64,000 nt of DNA from Strix aluco (Eukaryota; Chordata; Aves; Strigiformes; Strigidae), in the NCBI RefSeq assembly GCF_031877795.1, contig NC_133938.1, positions 15,098,920 to 15,162,919 of the forward strand, read 5' to 3'. Under the pieces are notes generated by a model, which was given only the letters and a program-made list of their open reading frames with translations, was not told the DNA's origin and searched no databases. Positions within the stretch are counted from its first letter, which is position 1; each line of letters opens with the position of its first letter. This document shows positions 1-13,500 of the stretch, one piece after another. The position numbers and the translations under genes were made by a program.

Positions 1-3000
1 CCAAAAAGTATTTTTCCCCTTGGACTGCAGTGGCACAATGTTAAATGCCTTAAACAGGAAATCAGATCTCCAAAAGACAAAGAGTTAATAAGTACGCAGC
101 TGAATATATAGACTATATAAATTATCCAGAACATACTGTGCCCAAAGAAGTGATGCCAAAGTAGCTATTTTGAAAAGCTGTCAGATGGAGACGTTTGGTG
201 GTTTATATAGCAAATATAGACTGCTGAATGCCTCCCTTGAGCCTGACACTGTTGATGCTGTATAACCTTAATTAAGATCTGATTCTGAACTCTTCTACCT
301 CTTTCGCTGTTGGCAGTCATGTCTACCTGTGAGTGGACAAAACTCCAGATGTAGTAACTCAAAGTTGTAACCTCCCCTCCCCAAACTGATACGTGATAGG
401 AACGCTTAGTATTGAAACTGCTTGGAAAGATTAAAATATCACTTGTCATCTCTTTCCTGAAAAAGAAAGTAAACCTGATTTTCTAAACTGAAGACGACCC
501 AGTATAATTATGTGACAAAGTGAATACCAGATGCATAGCAGCAAAGCAAAGCATCTAAAACATAAAAGCCAAACATAATATCGAAGTCTTTACTTTTCTC
601 CTCATTTCTGTTGAAATAGTTGACGTGTATGCATAACCAACCGTATGTAGCACATCTGCATTCAGAGGCCAACTGTCTCTCTAAAAATAATTGTAATACT
701 AATTGCGAGAATGATGAAGTCTGCTAAGACACACATACCAATGACATGAGTCAGCGAAAACCACATCCAGCTGTTCTGTCCTTGAAGAGTCCTGGAGCTC
801 GCACAATGCAAAATTTCATGCTTTTTTTCTTTTATTTTCCTCAAGGACCACGGGTCAGTTTCATTTTGTCCTTCTGATCATTAACTTCAAGGGATAAGAA
901 GAATGATTTCACCAGAACATCTCAAAAGAATTACAGTCTTGGGTTAAGTTCGGTGACTCCTGCTCTTTGCACCTCTCTGAGCTGTGAAATAGATCCTTTT
1001 CTGCTCACCTCTGTGCTGCCACAGTCTCTCCCTGCTCTACTGGCTCTTCTGCCATCTTCTGTCCTTTTGCCAATGCTTTCATATTATGTTGCTTAAAATC
1101 TTTATACTATCTGGTGCTTCCTTAGAATGTATTCAACATTTTGCTTTGCTTTGAAGAATATGTCAACAGAAGAAGAAGATAGAGTATGATCAGGAACCTT
1201 GGATATTCAAAAGACACTTTTGAAAAATTTCCTTTTCAGAGTTTACATTTTCTCTGATTTAATCTGCATGTTATTAATTAAAAGAACAAAATGAGAAGTT
1301 GCCACTACTCCCTATAACCGCTACAAAAATAGCTCTGAAGTAATTTTTTTCCTTTAAATTTTTATTTCGTACAAAAAGAAGGTAATTATTATCATGTTTT
1401 GTGATTACTTTTAAATGTTATTAGAAATCATAGTAGTCTTTTGCTAACTGCAAAACAGTTTATAGTGCAGTATTCTTCGGGTAAACTGGTATTTTGACTG
1501 TACTCCTATGACTCGCACTGGCAGTCAAAGTACTGCAGTACTGCAGTACAAAGCAAAGTACATCCCCAGTTTTCTTATTTAAACCTGATGACACAAAATA
1601 TACCACTACTAAACTATAGGCTGGATCCTTAGGCAATGTAAATGGAGTTAATCCTCTTGAAGCAGCAGAGCATCAAAATCATTCATTTATTTTAACAAGC
1701 ACATAATTAATTTATTTGTTTCCTTATTCATGATCAGTTAGGTTTTTCTGTTTTCTCAGTGAATTAGGATATCACATATAAGATGCACACTTTCTGTGTA
1801 CTTCTTTCCATGTATTTCTTCATGTGTGAAGAGAGTGTCTTTTCTTTAAGGACATGCCTTTTCTGCAAGTTCACAGGGATGAAACAGGCCTTTTTATACT
1901 ATTACCAAAATTAGAAGAGTCCAAAAGGAGGAAATGTCCTTTTTCATACTGAGGACCTGACAGAGAGAAAATTGGTGGCTTTCCATAAGTGAGCTGCTTG
2001 ATTGAAGTCAGATAGTTACTTAGGTCTCATTATGTGTGGTTAGTTTGGCTAAGAATAGACACATTCAAAACCAGACATCAATGTCTTAAAAGCCGCTCAT
2101 GGGATAAACAACAGCTTCTTTCTTTAAGCCACTTAATTTTTGCCATCAAATTAATATTTTATTATTCCTTAGAGCCCCTGACATGGTCTTTATGGTTTTA
2201 AGATGTGCAACACACCATATACACGAATTCTAAATAGGGTCTTGCAAGTCCATTGAGAAAAGGTGCTGGAACTAAATATTTTAGTTTCCAGAAGAAGTAA
2301 TTAACCATGTATAATGTTGTAATAGTTTATTTTAAGTGAGAATGAGCAAGAGAATAAAAATATAAATAAATACAATTTCTGAATTGCTTATCTATTGGCT
2401 TCTGTTTTCATCCGTAAATATCTTGTTTAAAGCTGTTGATTGAATCTCCTGCTGGTAAGCATATATTTTATAGCCTAAACCATTCCATATTTCACACAAG
2501 AGACTTCATAAAGGAGACAGATTTATAATTTTTTTCACTGATCTCAAAATTATCAATTACTTTTTATAGAACTTTTTGCATCATTTACCAAGAAAGTATT
2601 CATGGCTTTATAGACCCTTTCTTTTTTCATCAGTCATTCAGAAGTAAAAGATTTATGAAGTCAAATGTTTTTTACCATGCTCTGATTCATACAAGCATGT
2701 TGGTTAAAATTGGTGATGCTTCAGTCAAAATTAATGTTCACAGTAATGATTTTATACTTTTTAATAATGTTCAATAGGTGAATTAAGAAATAAGATGAAT
2801 ACATAGACAAAGACAGATTAATATGGGCCAAAATTTTCAAAAAGGATGTTCATGAATTAATTGTACTTTCTCATTTTTTTAATTCTTGGGTATTTTTTCT
2901 GGATTATTGCAACTACTGGGAAAATAAAACCACTAAAAAAAAAATAAAACCTGCCACAGTTTGAGCAGTGATTACATTAAACAAGCAGAAAGGTAATAAA

Positions 3001-5334
3001 TTGTTTATCAGAAATGGCTAGAACAGTTGTGACTAGGACATGCCAATAGCAACATGCAAAAGGATACTTAAAATTCTTTCATATTTAATACAAATCAGGG
3101 GCCAAATAATTAGCAATTTGTAAACACTGTGGAATTACACATGTTCTTAGCTTAAGTTTATACACATTTTTGAAAGCTTTCTTCACAGCCACCAGGGCAG
3201 GTGCACTGACATTGATACACTCAATGAAGGATTTAGTCAGGTGTTTTTTAATAATATCAGTGGGAACCCTTTATGCCTCTGTAATATGTGCTTCTGTAAC
3301 AATAAGCCTATAACTAGCATTTACATGGGTCTGTTTCTGTCTGGCTCCCAAGACATGTACAAGGACTGTTCACAGCCTTGTACTGATATGCTCTTACACA
3401 GATCATTTTACATTAATGTAGGAGTGCATATTTTTTACAGAACATATGACAGATACACAGTATAGCTTTCCTATCAAAAACATGCCAGGAGAAAGCAGCT
3501 ACCAGTCTTAGTGGTCATTAGCAAATACCTGGATTAAATTCCATATGGAGGGAATCTGATTACCAAGACAGCTTTCTACAAATGATGAGCAGAATGATTA
3601 TAGAAAAGCACAGAGGATTATAGGAGAATGACCGTATCAGAGCAAAAAACAGCAGAGTTAGAGAGCTTAATCTGAGCTGAGTGGAATAGGCCAACTGCAG
3701 CCAAGTAGGGAAGGATGTCTCCATCAGAGCGTAACAAAGTAGGCCAATAGTGCTGGCAGTGGGAAGAGAAGTGTGAGCCAAGTCTATCAGGAGGAAAAGA
3801 AGAGCTGAGAAGAACAGTTCCTTTGATGAAGAGTGGAATGAGCCAGCCTCTTTAAAGAGAGAATCAGACCACGCTCAGCAGAGAAGAGAATTGTACAGCT
3901 ACAGCACTTAAAAAGCCTGAAATCAATATTACTTGATTGGAAAGAATTGTTAAGTATTATGCCAGCTTTAGGTTGCAAACAGAGTCAAAAACCATAAAGT
4001 ACTCTATGTAAAATAGCTTGACATGCAGTACACCATAGTGAGACAGACTACTAAAGAGAAAGTGAGTGAAGCCGTGGTTTACAGAGCTCTTGGAAACGTG
4101 TGTTGATCGATGCTACTAATAGCAAGATCACTGATTCAACAAGTGCCTCTCACTGTATTTACTTTCCATCAATATTTCTGTCCTCTACTCTGTCGTCCAA
4201 TGATATATTGGAAAGAGGAGACAGGTAATCACAGAACTTTTCAGGAATGATTTTGAGAGAAATAGAGTCTAGTAATGCTTTCCATTTATTGCAAAGTATG
4301 ATATAAAGGCAAAGTGAAGTGATTGCAGTAACCATTCAGTCACAGACAAATGGAATCAAGCAGTAAAGGTTTAAGGAAATTTTTTGATGTATGTTAAAGC
4401 AAATATTTTCTGTTTTATATCTCAGAAGTTTGCATTGAAGTAGCAGGTAAACTCTTTCCTTTGAATGACGGATTGCAAATATGGGACAAGCAAATATCTC
4501 CAAACCAGTGTTGGGGAGATACAACATACTTCCTGTAAAAGAATAACAATTCATGAAACAAAAGAAGAATAAAAATCTTTGTGCTTTAGCTTAAATATCT
4601 TTTATTTTCCATTATCAATTTCACTGTTACCATGATGACCTTCTTCAGGTTAGAAGACTGTCAAGAAGTTCCTAAACACAGGATGAGGTATGGCACAGAG
4701 CTGTCACTGACTCTCATGTTCCTCGGAGCATGTGTATTGGTCATTGTGGCCAGAAGTCCACTGGAGTATCTTATCAAAGGCAAACTGGTGACTTGGAATT
4801 TAGGGGTCATTTTTTTCAAAAAGAAATAAAACCTGGTGTTGTTACAATGTGTTAATTTTTTTAATTTGCACTTTATTCTGGGTAAAGAGTTGCCTCATGA
4901 ATCCCCCTAGAATGATAAATGGTGGATGTTTTCCTACTTCTTCCTCTCCCAGAGCTTGATCCATGGTTATGGTAATGATTAATCCCTGAGTATTCATTAG
5001 TCTTTCTGCATAATCCTGATCTAAGAACGACAGTAAGAAGGATTCCTTATAATAGAAAGATGTAATACTCTGGGAAATTAGTCACTGAGAGTTCCAGTAC
5101 AATAATGTTATATTACAGAGAGATAATCACAAGAGGAGAAAGTCTTACAGTGACACAGCATGTCTATGAGAGTCTCTGGGTTACAGAATCAAAGTGTTTT
5201 CTACAACCTCCTGTCCATGTCAAGCTTTAATAACGCCTCTCATCATGACATTAGACAAATCAGACTGAGTTTGCATTATTCTAGTAGCTTCAAGCCAGAA
5301 CTGCAAATCCTGGTTGTGTCTGATAACCTCAGGG
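1..5334. other. AT-rich unique sequence, no gene seen
   Basis: Open frames reach at most 94 codons and none resembles a protein family. Noted inside: a pyrimidine-rich part at about 950-1075; a possible tiny old-repeat phrase at 1618-1660 (GGCTGGATCCTTAGGCAATG then TAAATGGAGTTAATCC); a 20-bp palindrome (listed separately); and a purine-rich forward strand at about 3585-3960. No promoter or splice pattern is convincing. Confidence 0.6.
1530..1549. repeat. 20-bp perfect palindrome
   Basis: GTACTGCAGTACTGCAGTAC reads identically on both strands and is also a tandem of the 8-base unit TGCAGTAC. No known binding site is recognised. Confidence 0.95.
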
Positions 5335-5361
5335 TTTTTTTTTTTTAAAAAAAAAAAAAAA
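5335..5361. repeat. T12A15 homopolymer palindrome
   Basis: Twelve T followed directly by fifteen A, self-complementary over 24 bases. Probably slippage-derived; length may vary between individuals. Confidence 0.93.
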
Positions 5362-5779
5362 GAAAGGTCTCTTCTAAATCTCTAGGGACTGTCTATTATA
5401 AGCAAATAACTTTCAAGAAATGTGGTAAATTAACGTTCCTGAGAGTGAATAGTGGCTGAATTTCTGCCAGAGAATGAAGCTGCCCTGGAGACTTACATGT
5501 GATGCTAAACTTGAGCATCCAGGCAACCACCTGATGAAGTTTGATTTTTGCCCATGTCTAAAAATAATGGTGAAGTCATAACAAAAGACTCAAAAATGTA
5601 TGCATGAAAGCCTATAAGAAAAAAAAACCTTCCCTCAAGTATGTACAGCAATTAGCAACAAAAAAAGGTGCAGAAGAATGGAAAGATCACTTAGTATAAT
5701 GTTTAATACAAAATAAGTAAGTAGGGAGCACTGGAAGTAAAGAAAGAAACATGATAATATGTAGAATGACCTTACGCTA

Positions 5780-5912
5780 TCTCAATTTAAATCTAGCCTG
5801 AAAACTTTTCTATTTGCAGAGACTATTCAGGTTTAGCTTCCTCTTTCCCCATTTTATAAAGGACTTTGAACTGACTGCTTGATGTTAAAAGCAGTATATA
5901 AATTGAATCTCT
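5780..5912 (+). repeat. Possible old retroelement tail
   Basis: TCTAGCCTGAAAACTTTTCT at the left and GTTAAAAGCAGTATATAAAT at the right fit the pattern of old vertebrate retroelement 3' ends that close with a GCTATATAAAT-type phrase. Family not identified. Confidence 0.28.
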
Positions 5913-6404
5913 ATTATGCTTCAGAGCAGATAAAGATATTGCAAATGCAAAGAAAAACTTTCAAATGAGACACACTACAGCTGGAAGTGCAAACCACATT
6001 AATCCAAGAAGTTTTTGTTTTTTAGTTCTGCCAAAGGAAGACAGAGGTCAAGGGCAAAGTTTTAAAGAATATAGGAAGGGATATGAAAAAAAATCATAGA
6101 GGATAGTAAAATAGCTGAATTAGAAACAAAAGCACAAACTGTCAGATGAGTCCAAGAGACCAGGCAGGAAGCCAGCAAATATGGTTGCAATATTAAAACA
6201 AGGGATGAAAATCATCAAGAAAATTATAGACACATTAAATGTATGTGGGGAGTGAAGGAGGCAAAAGTAAGTGACACAGAGGGAGTCGTCAGATGAGTGC
6301 ACAAGGTTATATTTTACGCCACATGCAGAACACTCAGGGTTTGTCACAGTTCACACAGGGCAGCAATAAGAGCATCCGAATTATTAGATAAAATCTGGCC
6401 ATAT

Positions 6405-6470
6405 TGGAGTCAATGTAAGTTCTGACATCGACTCTGACAGAGCCAAGATTTCATTCATTAAGGGAGGACT
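6405..6470. repeat. Short ancient repeat relic
   Basis: GGAGTCAATGTAAGTTCTGA, then CATCGACTCTGACAGAGCC and AAGATTTCA match the rhythm of the common sauropsid repeat phrase GAAGTTTTGCCATTGACTTC then AATGGAGCCAGGATTTCA. Short and diverged. Confidence 0.33.
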
Positions 6471-7584
6471 TTAATACCCACTTCAGTCACATAGGAAAAA
6501 AACTACTATTTCATTTTGCAGAGGGGAAACTTGGACTACAGTAGACAAAAGGTCATGTTCTGTAAAGATTTGTTGCCTCTGTAAGGTCTAGAGACTTCGA
6601 ATTTTAACAACCATGTGTCTGACATGTAGAATAAGATCTCAAACCAAGATTTAAGTATTCAGCTTTTCACTATAATATTCAGGTGGAATTAGTTGGGTAA
6701 CAAACCAAGCGCACTGCCTTGAGCTAAGCCAAGAGGAATAAGCCTACACTAGACATTGATAAAAAAGTTGGACTTCCCCAGCCATGCCTAGCCGAAAAGT
6801 CTGTTTCATGGGGATTTTTTTTTAGCAAAATCTCTATAAATAGCTGGGAATAACTGGGAAAATTGTCTAATTAGCTCAGACTTGGCATGACACAAACACA
6901 GTCACACAGTATTGTTTCAGATCAGGAGGTGCTTGTAATTCACCAGAAGAAATGTCAGAGGAAAAATTCATCAGGTTCCCAGTATATGGATGAGGAATAC
7001 CTTAGGAAATACTGAGTAAAAAAGTCTGTAACCCAACCCTTCTAATTGAAGGTAAGAGGGAAACAACTCCTAGGTATAAGCATTTATTTGTATTCCTTGA
7101 ACGAACCATGCATGATTTTTTCTCTTTAGAGAGATGCTGGAGGACTTGTTGAATACATGTCATATTAAACAATTATTGACAAAAAACACTCTGAAATAAA
7201 ATGCTGGGAGTACAACCTAGAACACTTCCCCCTTTTTACAGTTGAATGCCCTGATAAATTAAAATCCATGCTCTCTCTTTTATTTTTCCTGCTGGTGAAG
7301 CTAGTCTTGCTTTATATGCTATTTGCATTATTTGATATGACATAGTTGTATCAAGATAGGAGATGTATATTAATTCCATAAAATCTGGTGACTCACTCAT
7401 TGTGGTGGTTATGGCTTGTAAACCTCCTGATGTCTGGAAATGAACATTGCTCAGGAACTGAAGCGCTTCCTCACCTAGCTTTTGGTTTCTGATAGTGCTA
7501 TAGAGATTTCCCATTTACCATAGCTGTCCAAAGCAATGTGCACAGTGCGTATCTATATATACCCAAAGATGTTCCAGGTAGGAC

Positions 7585-7614
7585 AAAAAAAAAAGAAAAA
7601 AAAAAGTTTTTTTT
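7585..7614. repeat. A10-G-A10-G-T8 low-complexity stretch
   Basis: Two ten-base A runs split by G, then G and eight T. The second A run and the T run can pair as a small hairpin. Confidence 0.9.
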
Positions 7615-8500
7615 GGTTTATGAGGCCACAGATCAGGTTTTAAGCATTATTGGACTCTCAACCTTACCTAAGTCTCATTTTCAGTGTGTAAGGCATATAC
7701 AGACATTCACTTTGAAACTGTTTGGAATATCAAAATGCTGCAGCCCCCAGACTCTGTTTTCAGCCGTCTGGAAGCTCACTCCACTTCCCCTAAAACAAGG
7801 ACTACGTAAGCACTCCATCTGAAATCACCAAAGCTTCAGCTGAAACCTTACCTAAAAAACTGCATGAGCTCAGTTAGCTTTGGCTGAAAGTAAAGGAGCA
7901 ATAGCAAGATCTGTCCCATTACCTGAGATGCAGCTGCAAGGCTATAGTTGTAACTGGACGCAGGAAGGACGACTGTGTGTGCCTCAAGCTTCTTGGACCT
8001 ATTTCTAAACATTGTGCTTTTGATCTCCCAGATCTCCCAAAGTTTTTGCTTAACGTACTAACCCTCCATCTTCCTTGCTGCTGGGACATTCCTCATGACT
8101 ATTTGTCCTGGAGTATGACAGTCTCTCCCTAGTCAGCTTGTGCATGAATTATTACAGTGTTCCTACTGCAGGGATCAGCAAAACACCCCATCTTATTAAA
8201 ACCATGATTTTCAAACTTATTATTTATGTATAGAGTTGCCATCTAATATGTTTTGGGTTTTTTTTTACTTGGGGTGTTTGTTATATTTCATACACTCCAT
8301 GTTCTGTTTCTGTGTCAGCCAGGGACCATTCTTGGAAGGACAGATCCTTTGTAAGAAAGAAATTAAACTGGCAAGCAAAACTATTCATTCCAAATCATTT
8401 TTCAGTTCATAACCAGCTACAGGCTTATGGTTGTGTATCCATAAACTATTGAGCTAGACTAGAGTATTGTATAACACTCTGGAGCTGAAAATACCTTTTT

Positions 8501-8526
8501 TTTTCTTTTCCCATGGGAAAAAAAAA
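8501..8526. repeat. Inverted repeat centred on CCCATGGG
   Basis: TTTTCTTTTCCC, AT, GGGAAAAAAAAA: a 13-bp-arm palindrome with a single mismatch (C at 8505 opposite A at 8522). The inner 16 bases TTTTCCCATGGGAAAA are perfect. Confidence 0.9.
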
Positions 8527-9934
8527 CCCAAACCTCCTTTCTATTACTGGCCTAAGTTTGTGACTTAGATCTATGTAAAATTACGTTGGGTTCATTTTTC
8601 CACATTTCTAATTGTTTCTTCACCTTTAACTACTATAATTAGAGCTGTATTACAGATGAGGGAGACAAAAAGGTTAAGTACCAATACATTAAAAATAAAA
8701 AAAACCTCTTGAAAACACTTCTCAAATATGTAGAGCACAGGTTACATGAAAGTAATTGGTATAAAAGTTTTATTTATGCTAACATTGGCTAGGCTATATA
8801 ATTCACCTTAAGCAGAACCATTCGAATCTTGTACTCTGACAGTGGGTGAGCAAGTCGCAATGCGTGTATAACATACAAATAACCAGTCAATCAGCTGTAT
8901 TCTCCAAGTAATGATGTAAGGTCTTTCATCATCTGCCTCCTTATATCTGTGCTTATGAGCTGTCTTGAAGTTGTCCTTACCATGTGTACCACAGCTGCAG
9001 CCTGCACCAACAACACAGTGGCTGACGTGTAACCTATCCTGCAAAGGGGAACCTTCTGGGAGCAGTCTAGTGGTGTCTCCTAAGAATGTCCCCAGTTGCT
9101 AGAAAAGACAAAGAGAGAGATGCATAAAACTGGAACAGGATTTTATAAGGCTGATGCTCATGACTGATGCTCAGTTCTTGAAATTCAAGTAAAGTACAGA
9201 ATTTGCTCATGTTCTCTTGAAGATAGTAATACAGTTCCAATGTGCTAAAAGTTGAGAGGTATCATAATGGAAAATCAGTTAAAGAAAACAATACATTTTA
9301 TTGTCATGAAATCACAATATAATTTATAAAATAATAACATTTTTAAACATAAGTGTCTGTGAAATACATAAAGTAGCTCAAAGAAATGTTTTATTGGTAT
9401 TTCATAGCCATTCATTGAATGGGTTATTAGCTTAACACCTCAAAGCAAGGCTAAGTCTCATGAGAACAAGATTTGGTTTTGCTGATCCTAAAGCACCTAT
9501 GTTGTTAAGAAACAAAATCTAAAGGAAGAAAAGAACCCTAATACTGAGACTGAGTACAAGGTACTTTGTATGTAGCACATATTCTAGCATTTTATAGATA
9601 GCATAAGACAGATATAAAAAAGTTACAAAAAAAGAAAGGAGAAATGTAGATTTAAAAATTAAAGGTAGGAATATTTTATAAACATAGAAGTATAGATAGG
9701 CTACTGCATGTCGGATAGTCACCGCCAGCAACTAGCAAAGTTGTTATTTATTTTTAATTCTCAGTTGTGCCTTTAAATATTCACGTCATTATTCTTACTA
9801 ACCCTACCACTATTAAAAGCTCTGCTGATCTAGATGGTAAAGATTCCAGATTTGCAAGGTTTGGGTTGGTTGAGAAAGAGATTACTTGCAGCATCTAGTT
9901 AAAAATTGCTTCTCCATTGTCTTTATATTTCTTC

Positions 9935-9949
9935 TTTTTTTTTTTTTTT
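9935..9949 (+). repeat. Poly(T) tract
   Basis: Fifteen T preceded by TTTCTTC and followed by CCCC; a simple homopolymer. Confidence 0.9.
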
Positions 9950-10121
9950 CCCCTAAAAAATGGCTCACAAATATTGGCTATATTAGACGACAAACATGAG
10001 ACATAAACACTTTTGTAAAAGGCATCCATCTAAAACTTTTTTTGTAACCCTTATATTTTATTGAGGTTTGTTCAGAGACTGTCTCATGAAGTTCTATGTA
10101 TTTGCCTTAGCCTATTTGCTT

Positions 10122-10485
10122 GTCCAAAGAAGGGCAACGAAGCTGGTGAAGGGTCTGGAGGACAGGTCGTACGAGGAGCGGCTGAGGGAACTGAGGTTTT
10201 TTAGTCTGGAGGAGGCTGAGGGGAGACCTCATCGCCCTCTACAACTACCTGAAAGGAGGTTGCAGAGAGCTGGGGTTGAGTCTCTTTAACAAAGTAACAA
10301 GCGATAGGACAAGAGGTAATGGCCTCAAGTTGCGCCAGGGAAGGTTTAGACTGGATGTTAGGAAGCATTTCTTTACAGAACAGGTTGTTAGGCATTCGAA
10401 TGGGCTTCCCAGGGAAGTGGTGAAGTCCTCATCCCTGGAGGTGTTTAAGAGTCACATTGACACAGCGCTTAGGGATCTGGTGTAG
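10122..10485 (+). pseudogene. C-terminal remnant of CR1 ORF2 (reverse transcriptase polyprotein)
   Basis: The remnant encodes only the region C-terminal to the reverse-transcriptase core of CR1 ORF2. The first part, including [15 protein letters not shown], lies in the frame starting at 10122. The remainder, from [14 protein letters not shown] through [19 protein letters not shown] to the terminal ALRDLV and a TAG at 10483-10485, lies in the frame beginning at 10219. From my knowledge of CR1 the region normally reads SLEKRRLRGDL. Here about five bases appear to be missing near 10213-10219, which explains the frame change. No catalytic residues are present. The downstream frame is otherwise open over 88 codons, suggesting a fairly young to middle-aged copy. 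No function is expected. Confidence 0.88.
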
Positions 10486-10550
10486 TTGGGAATGGTCAGT
10501 GTTAGGTTAATGGTTGGACTGGATGATCTTCAAGCTGTTTTCCAACCTTG

Positions 10551-10568
10551 ATTCTGTGATTCTGTGAT
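10551..10568 (+). repeat. CR1 terminal octamer repeats
   Basis: Two copies of ATTCTGTG followed by AT mark the 3' boundary of the CR1 insertion. These terminal repeats are the known 3' signature of CR1 and fix the element's orientation and end point. Confidence 0.93.
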
Positions 10569-13500
10569 ATGTTATAAAGCCTGTATTCTAGCAGAATACA
10601 TACAAGTATGTGAGTAATTTGAACATTGAGTATACAAGTGAGTAATCAGTCCTTCCAAGATCAGGCCATAAATTTGCACAATTAAGAATTTATCAGTGTC
10701 TCAAAAACTGGTATCATTCTATAGTCTAACACAAAATGTGTTTTTTCAGTTTTGTCTATAGTTCAGGCTGAAAAGAATATACTTAAAATCATATATTTGA
10801 ACAAAAAGGCATTAAATTAGAATATTTCATTGAAAAGCATCGTATTACTAGAAAAAAAATGCAATAAAGTTTCCTCTGAAAAAAAGAACATAAGGAAAAC
10901 AAAAATCTGTAGAGAATTTGGGACCTGATATGGAATGCAAAATGCATGTTTTTCGCAAACTAAAAATGGGTTTTTTCTCCTATGGAAAGCAAACAGCTGT
11001 CCTTGACATTCAGCCTCTCCACCCCTTGCATAGTGCAAGACTTTTTCTTAGTGTAGTTCTAGCATTTGGGAATTCCCAAATTCTCTATAATTCCATCTAT
11101 TTCTCCATGCTTTCCAATTCCTCCTATTCAGGAAACTGTTGTGGAAGAACAGAGGACACATAACAGGCTTTAACTAGTGAAAATAATTAAATTAAGTATT
11201 AGCATTTGCACTCCTTTATCAGTAGTTCCAAAATGAGATAAGTAAATAAAGTTGCAGCCTAATTAAACCATATTAATTTCATCTTATCTATTTCTCCCCA
11301 AGTGTCCTGGACAGCTGTACCTTACAAAATAGATATCAGAGATGCCTAAAGAGTAAACTCTCATTAGGGAGGTACTACTAAGCATACATCCTTTTGTATC
11401 TCATACAAAAAACTGCAAAATGCAGTTTTACAACTCCCTTTGTAGCAAAGTACAAGTTAGGTACTATAGAATAAAGAGGTAAAACAGCATAAAGATATGT
11501 TGCCTGTTCATTGCTAGTATATTTCTCCAGTCACAAAAGCAAGGGAGTCCCACATGGAACGCTATTATTTCTGTGTTATCACCTCTCACTGACATACCAC
11601 AAGTCCCAGCATATTTGGTGTTTTCCTTATCATCCCTGCTGTAGTGGTCACGTGCTTCTATAAGAAACCCAAATTTAACTCTGAAAAAGAAATGCTCTTG
11701 CATTCATTTTGGGGTGAGAATTGATTCACGACTGTTCACAGCTTGGGTTGCTGGTACAGTTTCTAACCTACTTTAACGTTATTATCTAATAGCAATAAGG
11801 GATTTTGATAGCAAAAGCAACAACTCGGAAGTGTAACTAGCTCACCCTACAGAAATTTAGTAGAAAAAACACTTACCATGGCTGCTGTTTCAAAAACCTG
11901 TGACTAGCACCTTATTTTATCCCCAAACATGCCATTTTGACTCATTCATCAAAAGCACTTACTTCAGTCTCAGCCAGCTGCAAAACCATTTGAGGTTATC
12001 TTGCCAGAGAAGGAGCCTTCATATCCTGCTCGACTTGAAAAACACCTTTGCTCTTTACATACCGGAAGGTAAATACACTAGAAAAATGACAAAGCCTACC
12101 ACAGTTCAGATATTTGAGAGTCTCATGAAGAAAAGGCACATAGAGAACCTGAGTAGATGCTGCCCATGAACTTTTCAAAGAATGCAAGAACATAATTCTT
12201 GCCTCTCTGAGGTGAGCAAGTCATCAGCTCACTCACAATTCATTTCTCTCTTAACAAGCTTATAGAGCAAACCACTACAGAGAAGAGCGTGCTTTAAAAA
12301 GAGATCAACAGCAATCCCACTCCCCAGCTATGCTGTGAATCTTCTCAGGAGACAAGAGTTATGCATGGCCTTCCCTGTGGCACAGTGTAGCATATAATAT
12401 TAAAAGTGAGGGGCAGAAACAATATAATTAAAAATTCCTTTAATTTCTTTTACTTTGCAAAGCAAAGGATAAAAGATTTGAACAATGTTCCTAAGAGTAA
12501 AGCAAATATCTAATCGGACTCCAGAGATGGCACCTTTATAGTAAATGTTATATCCATGTTGAGATCTCCCTACTCATGTAGATAGGGCTTCCTAACAGAT
12601 GTTTATGTTTACTAGCATTAGCACATGCCACTTTATTAAAGACAGCATCGGAATGAAGTCCCTGAGTTTGAATTTCATAAAGTTTGTTAAGGAAATATTT
12701 TTGAAAAGAAAGGGAGAAACTATGTTTTAATGATGTTCACATGTTTCCCCAAAGAGTGAAAGCTGATACATGCAGGCGTCGAAAGCATTACATGCTAATT
12801 TCATTAAAGTGGGGGAGGGTACCTAGAAAAAGCACAAAAGTAAATGCTGTTGACCTCTCTGACAAGAGGCTGAGAAGGGACCTGCTCTGGGAAGCCAAGA
12901 CTTTTTGCTTCTGTAACAACTAGGTAGGTGATGGCTGTCTTGGAATATTTATGGTATCATTTTATTTATAGAAGATGTCCCTAAAAGCAAACAGTTTTGC
13001 TTTATACTACACAAATCTTATGGATAATTACAAAACGTAACATGGAGGTTCAGTAATGCTGCAGACATCAACAGTATTTTCTAAAATGGATTATGAATGA
13101 AAAGAGAAAAAAATGTCTGATACTGATCTAAGGCTTGAAGATAAAAGGTTAATCAAAACAAGACTTTTGCTGATGCTTTCTAGAAACTTTTTTGTTTTAA
13201 GGGGAAAAGGTAAAAGTTGAAACTTTGTATGGAGCCCACTAATTAAATTATCATTTACCTGAAATGAGTCTTGCAGTTCCAATAAAGATGATCAAATGCC
13301 AAAATGAGCCTTAAGTAGTATGAGTGATTATGGTCAGAGACCTATAACCCAAGAGTTTATTTTGGATATGTATCTTTTTTTCAAGCAGGGAAACAGTCCT
13401 GCTTGCATCTCTTGCTCTACCCAAGCAAAACAAGTTCAAATCATCAATTCCATTTTCTTAGTGGAACCCATACAATAGACTTCCCATTCATTTAAGCTAT

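Larger units (their letters stand above)
5362..10120. other. AT-rich unique sequence with scattered old relics, no gene seen
   Basis: Apart from the separately listed relics at 5780 and 6405, the A/T stretches and the CCCATGGG inverted repeat, I see only unassigned AT-rich DNA. The largest open frames are 92-94 codons (7236-7514 reverse, 7538-7822 forward) and the latter is built partly on A-runs, typical of chance. Confidence 0.6.
10121..10568 (+). mobile_element. CR1 LINE, 5'-truncated copy with intact 3' end
   Basis: This is the 3' end of a chicken-repeat-1 (CR1) non-LTR retrotransposon in forward orientation. Seen in sequence: it opens with the CR1 segment encoding VQRRATKLVKGLE, runs through the end of ORF2, continues into a short 3' UTR that includes GGACTGGATGATCTT and TTTTCCAACCTTG, and ends at 10551-10568 with two ATTCTGTG units plus AT. 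CR1 elements are known to end in such short direct repeats rather than poly(A) and are usually 5'-truncated at insertion, as here. The copy is moderately diverged and carries one frameshift in ORF2. It cannot transpose on its own because it lacks the endonuclease and the catalytic reverse-transcriptase part. Identification as avian CR1 is firm; the subfamily is not determined. Confidence 0.95.
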
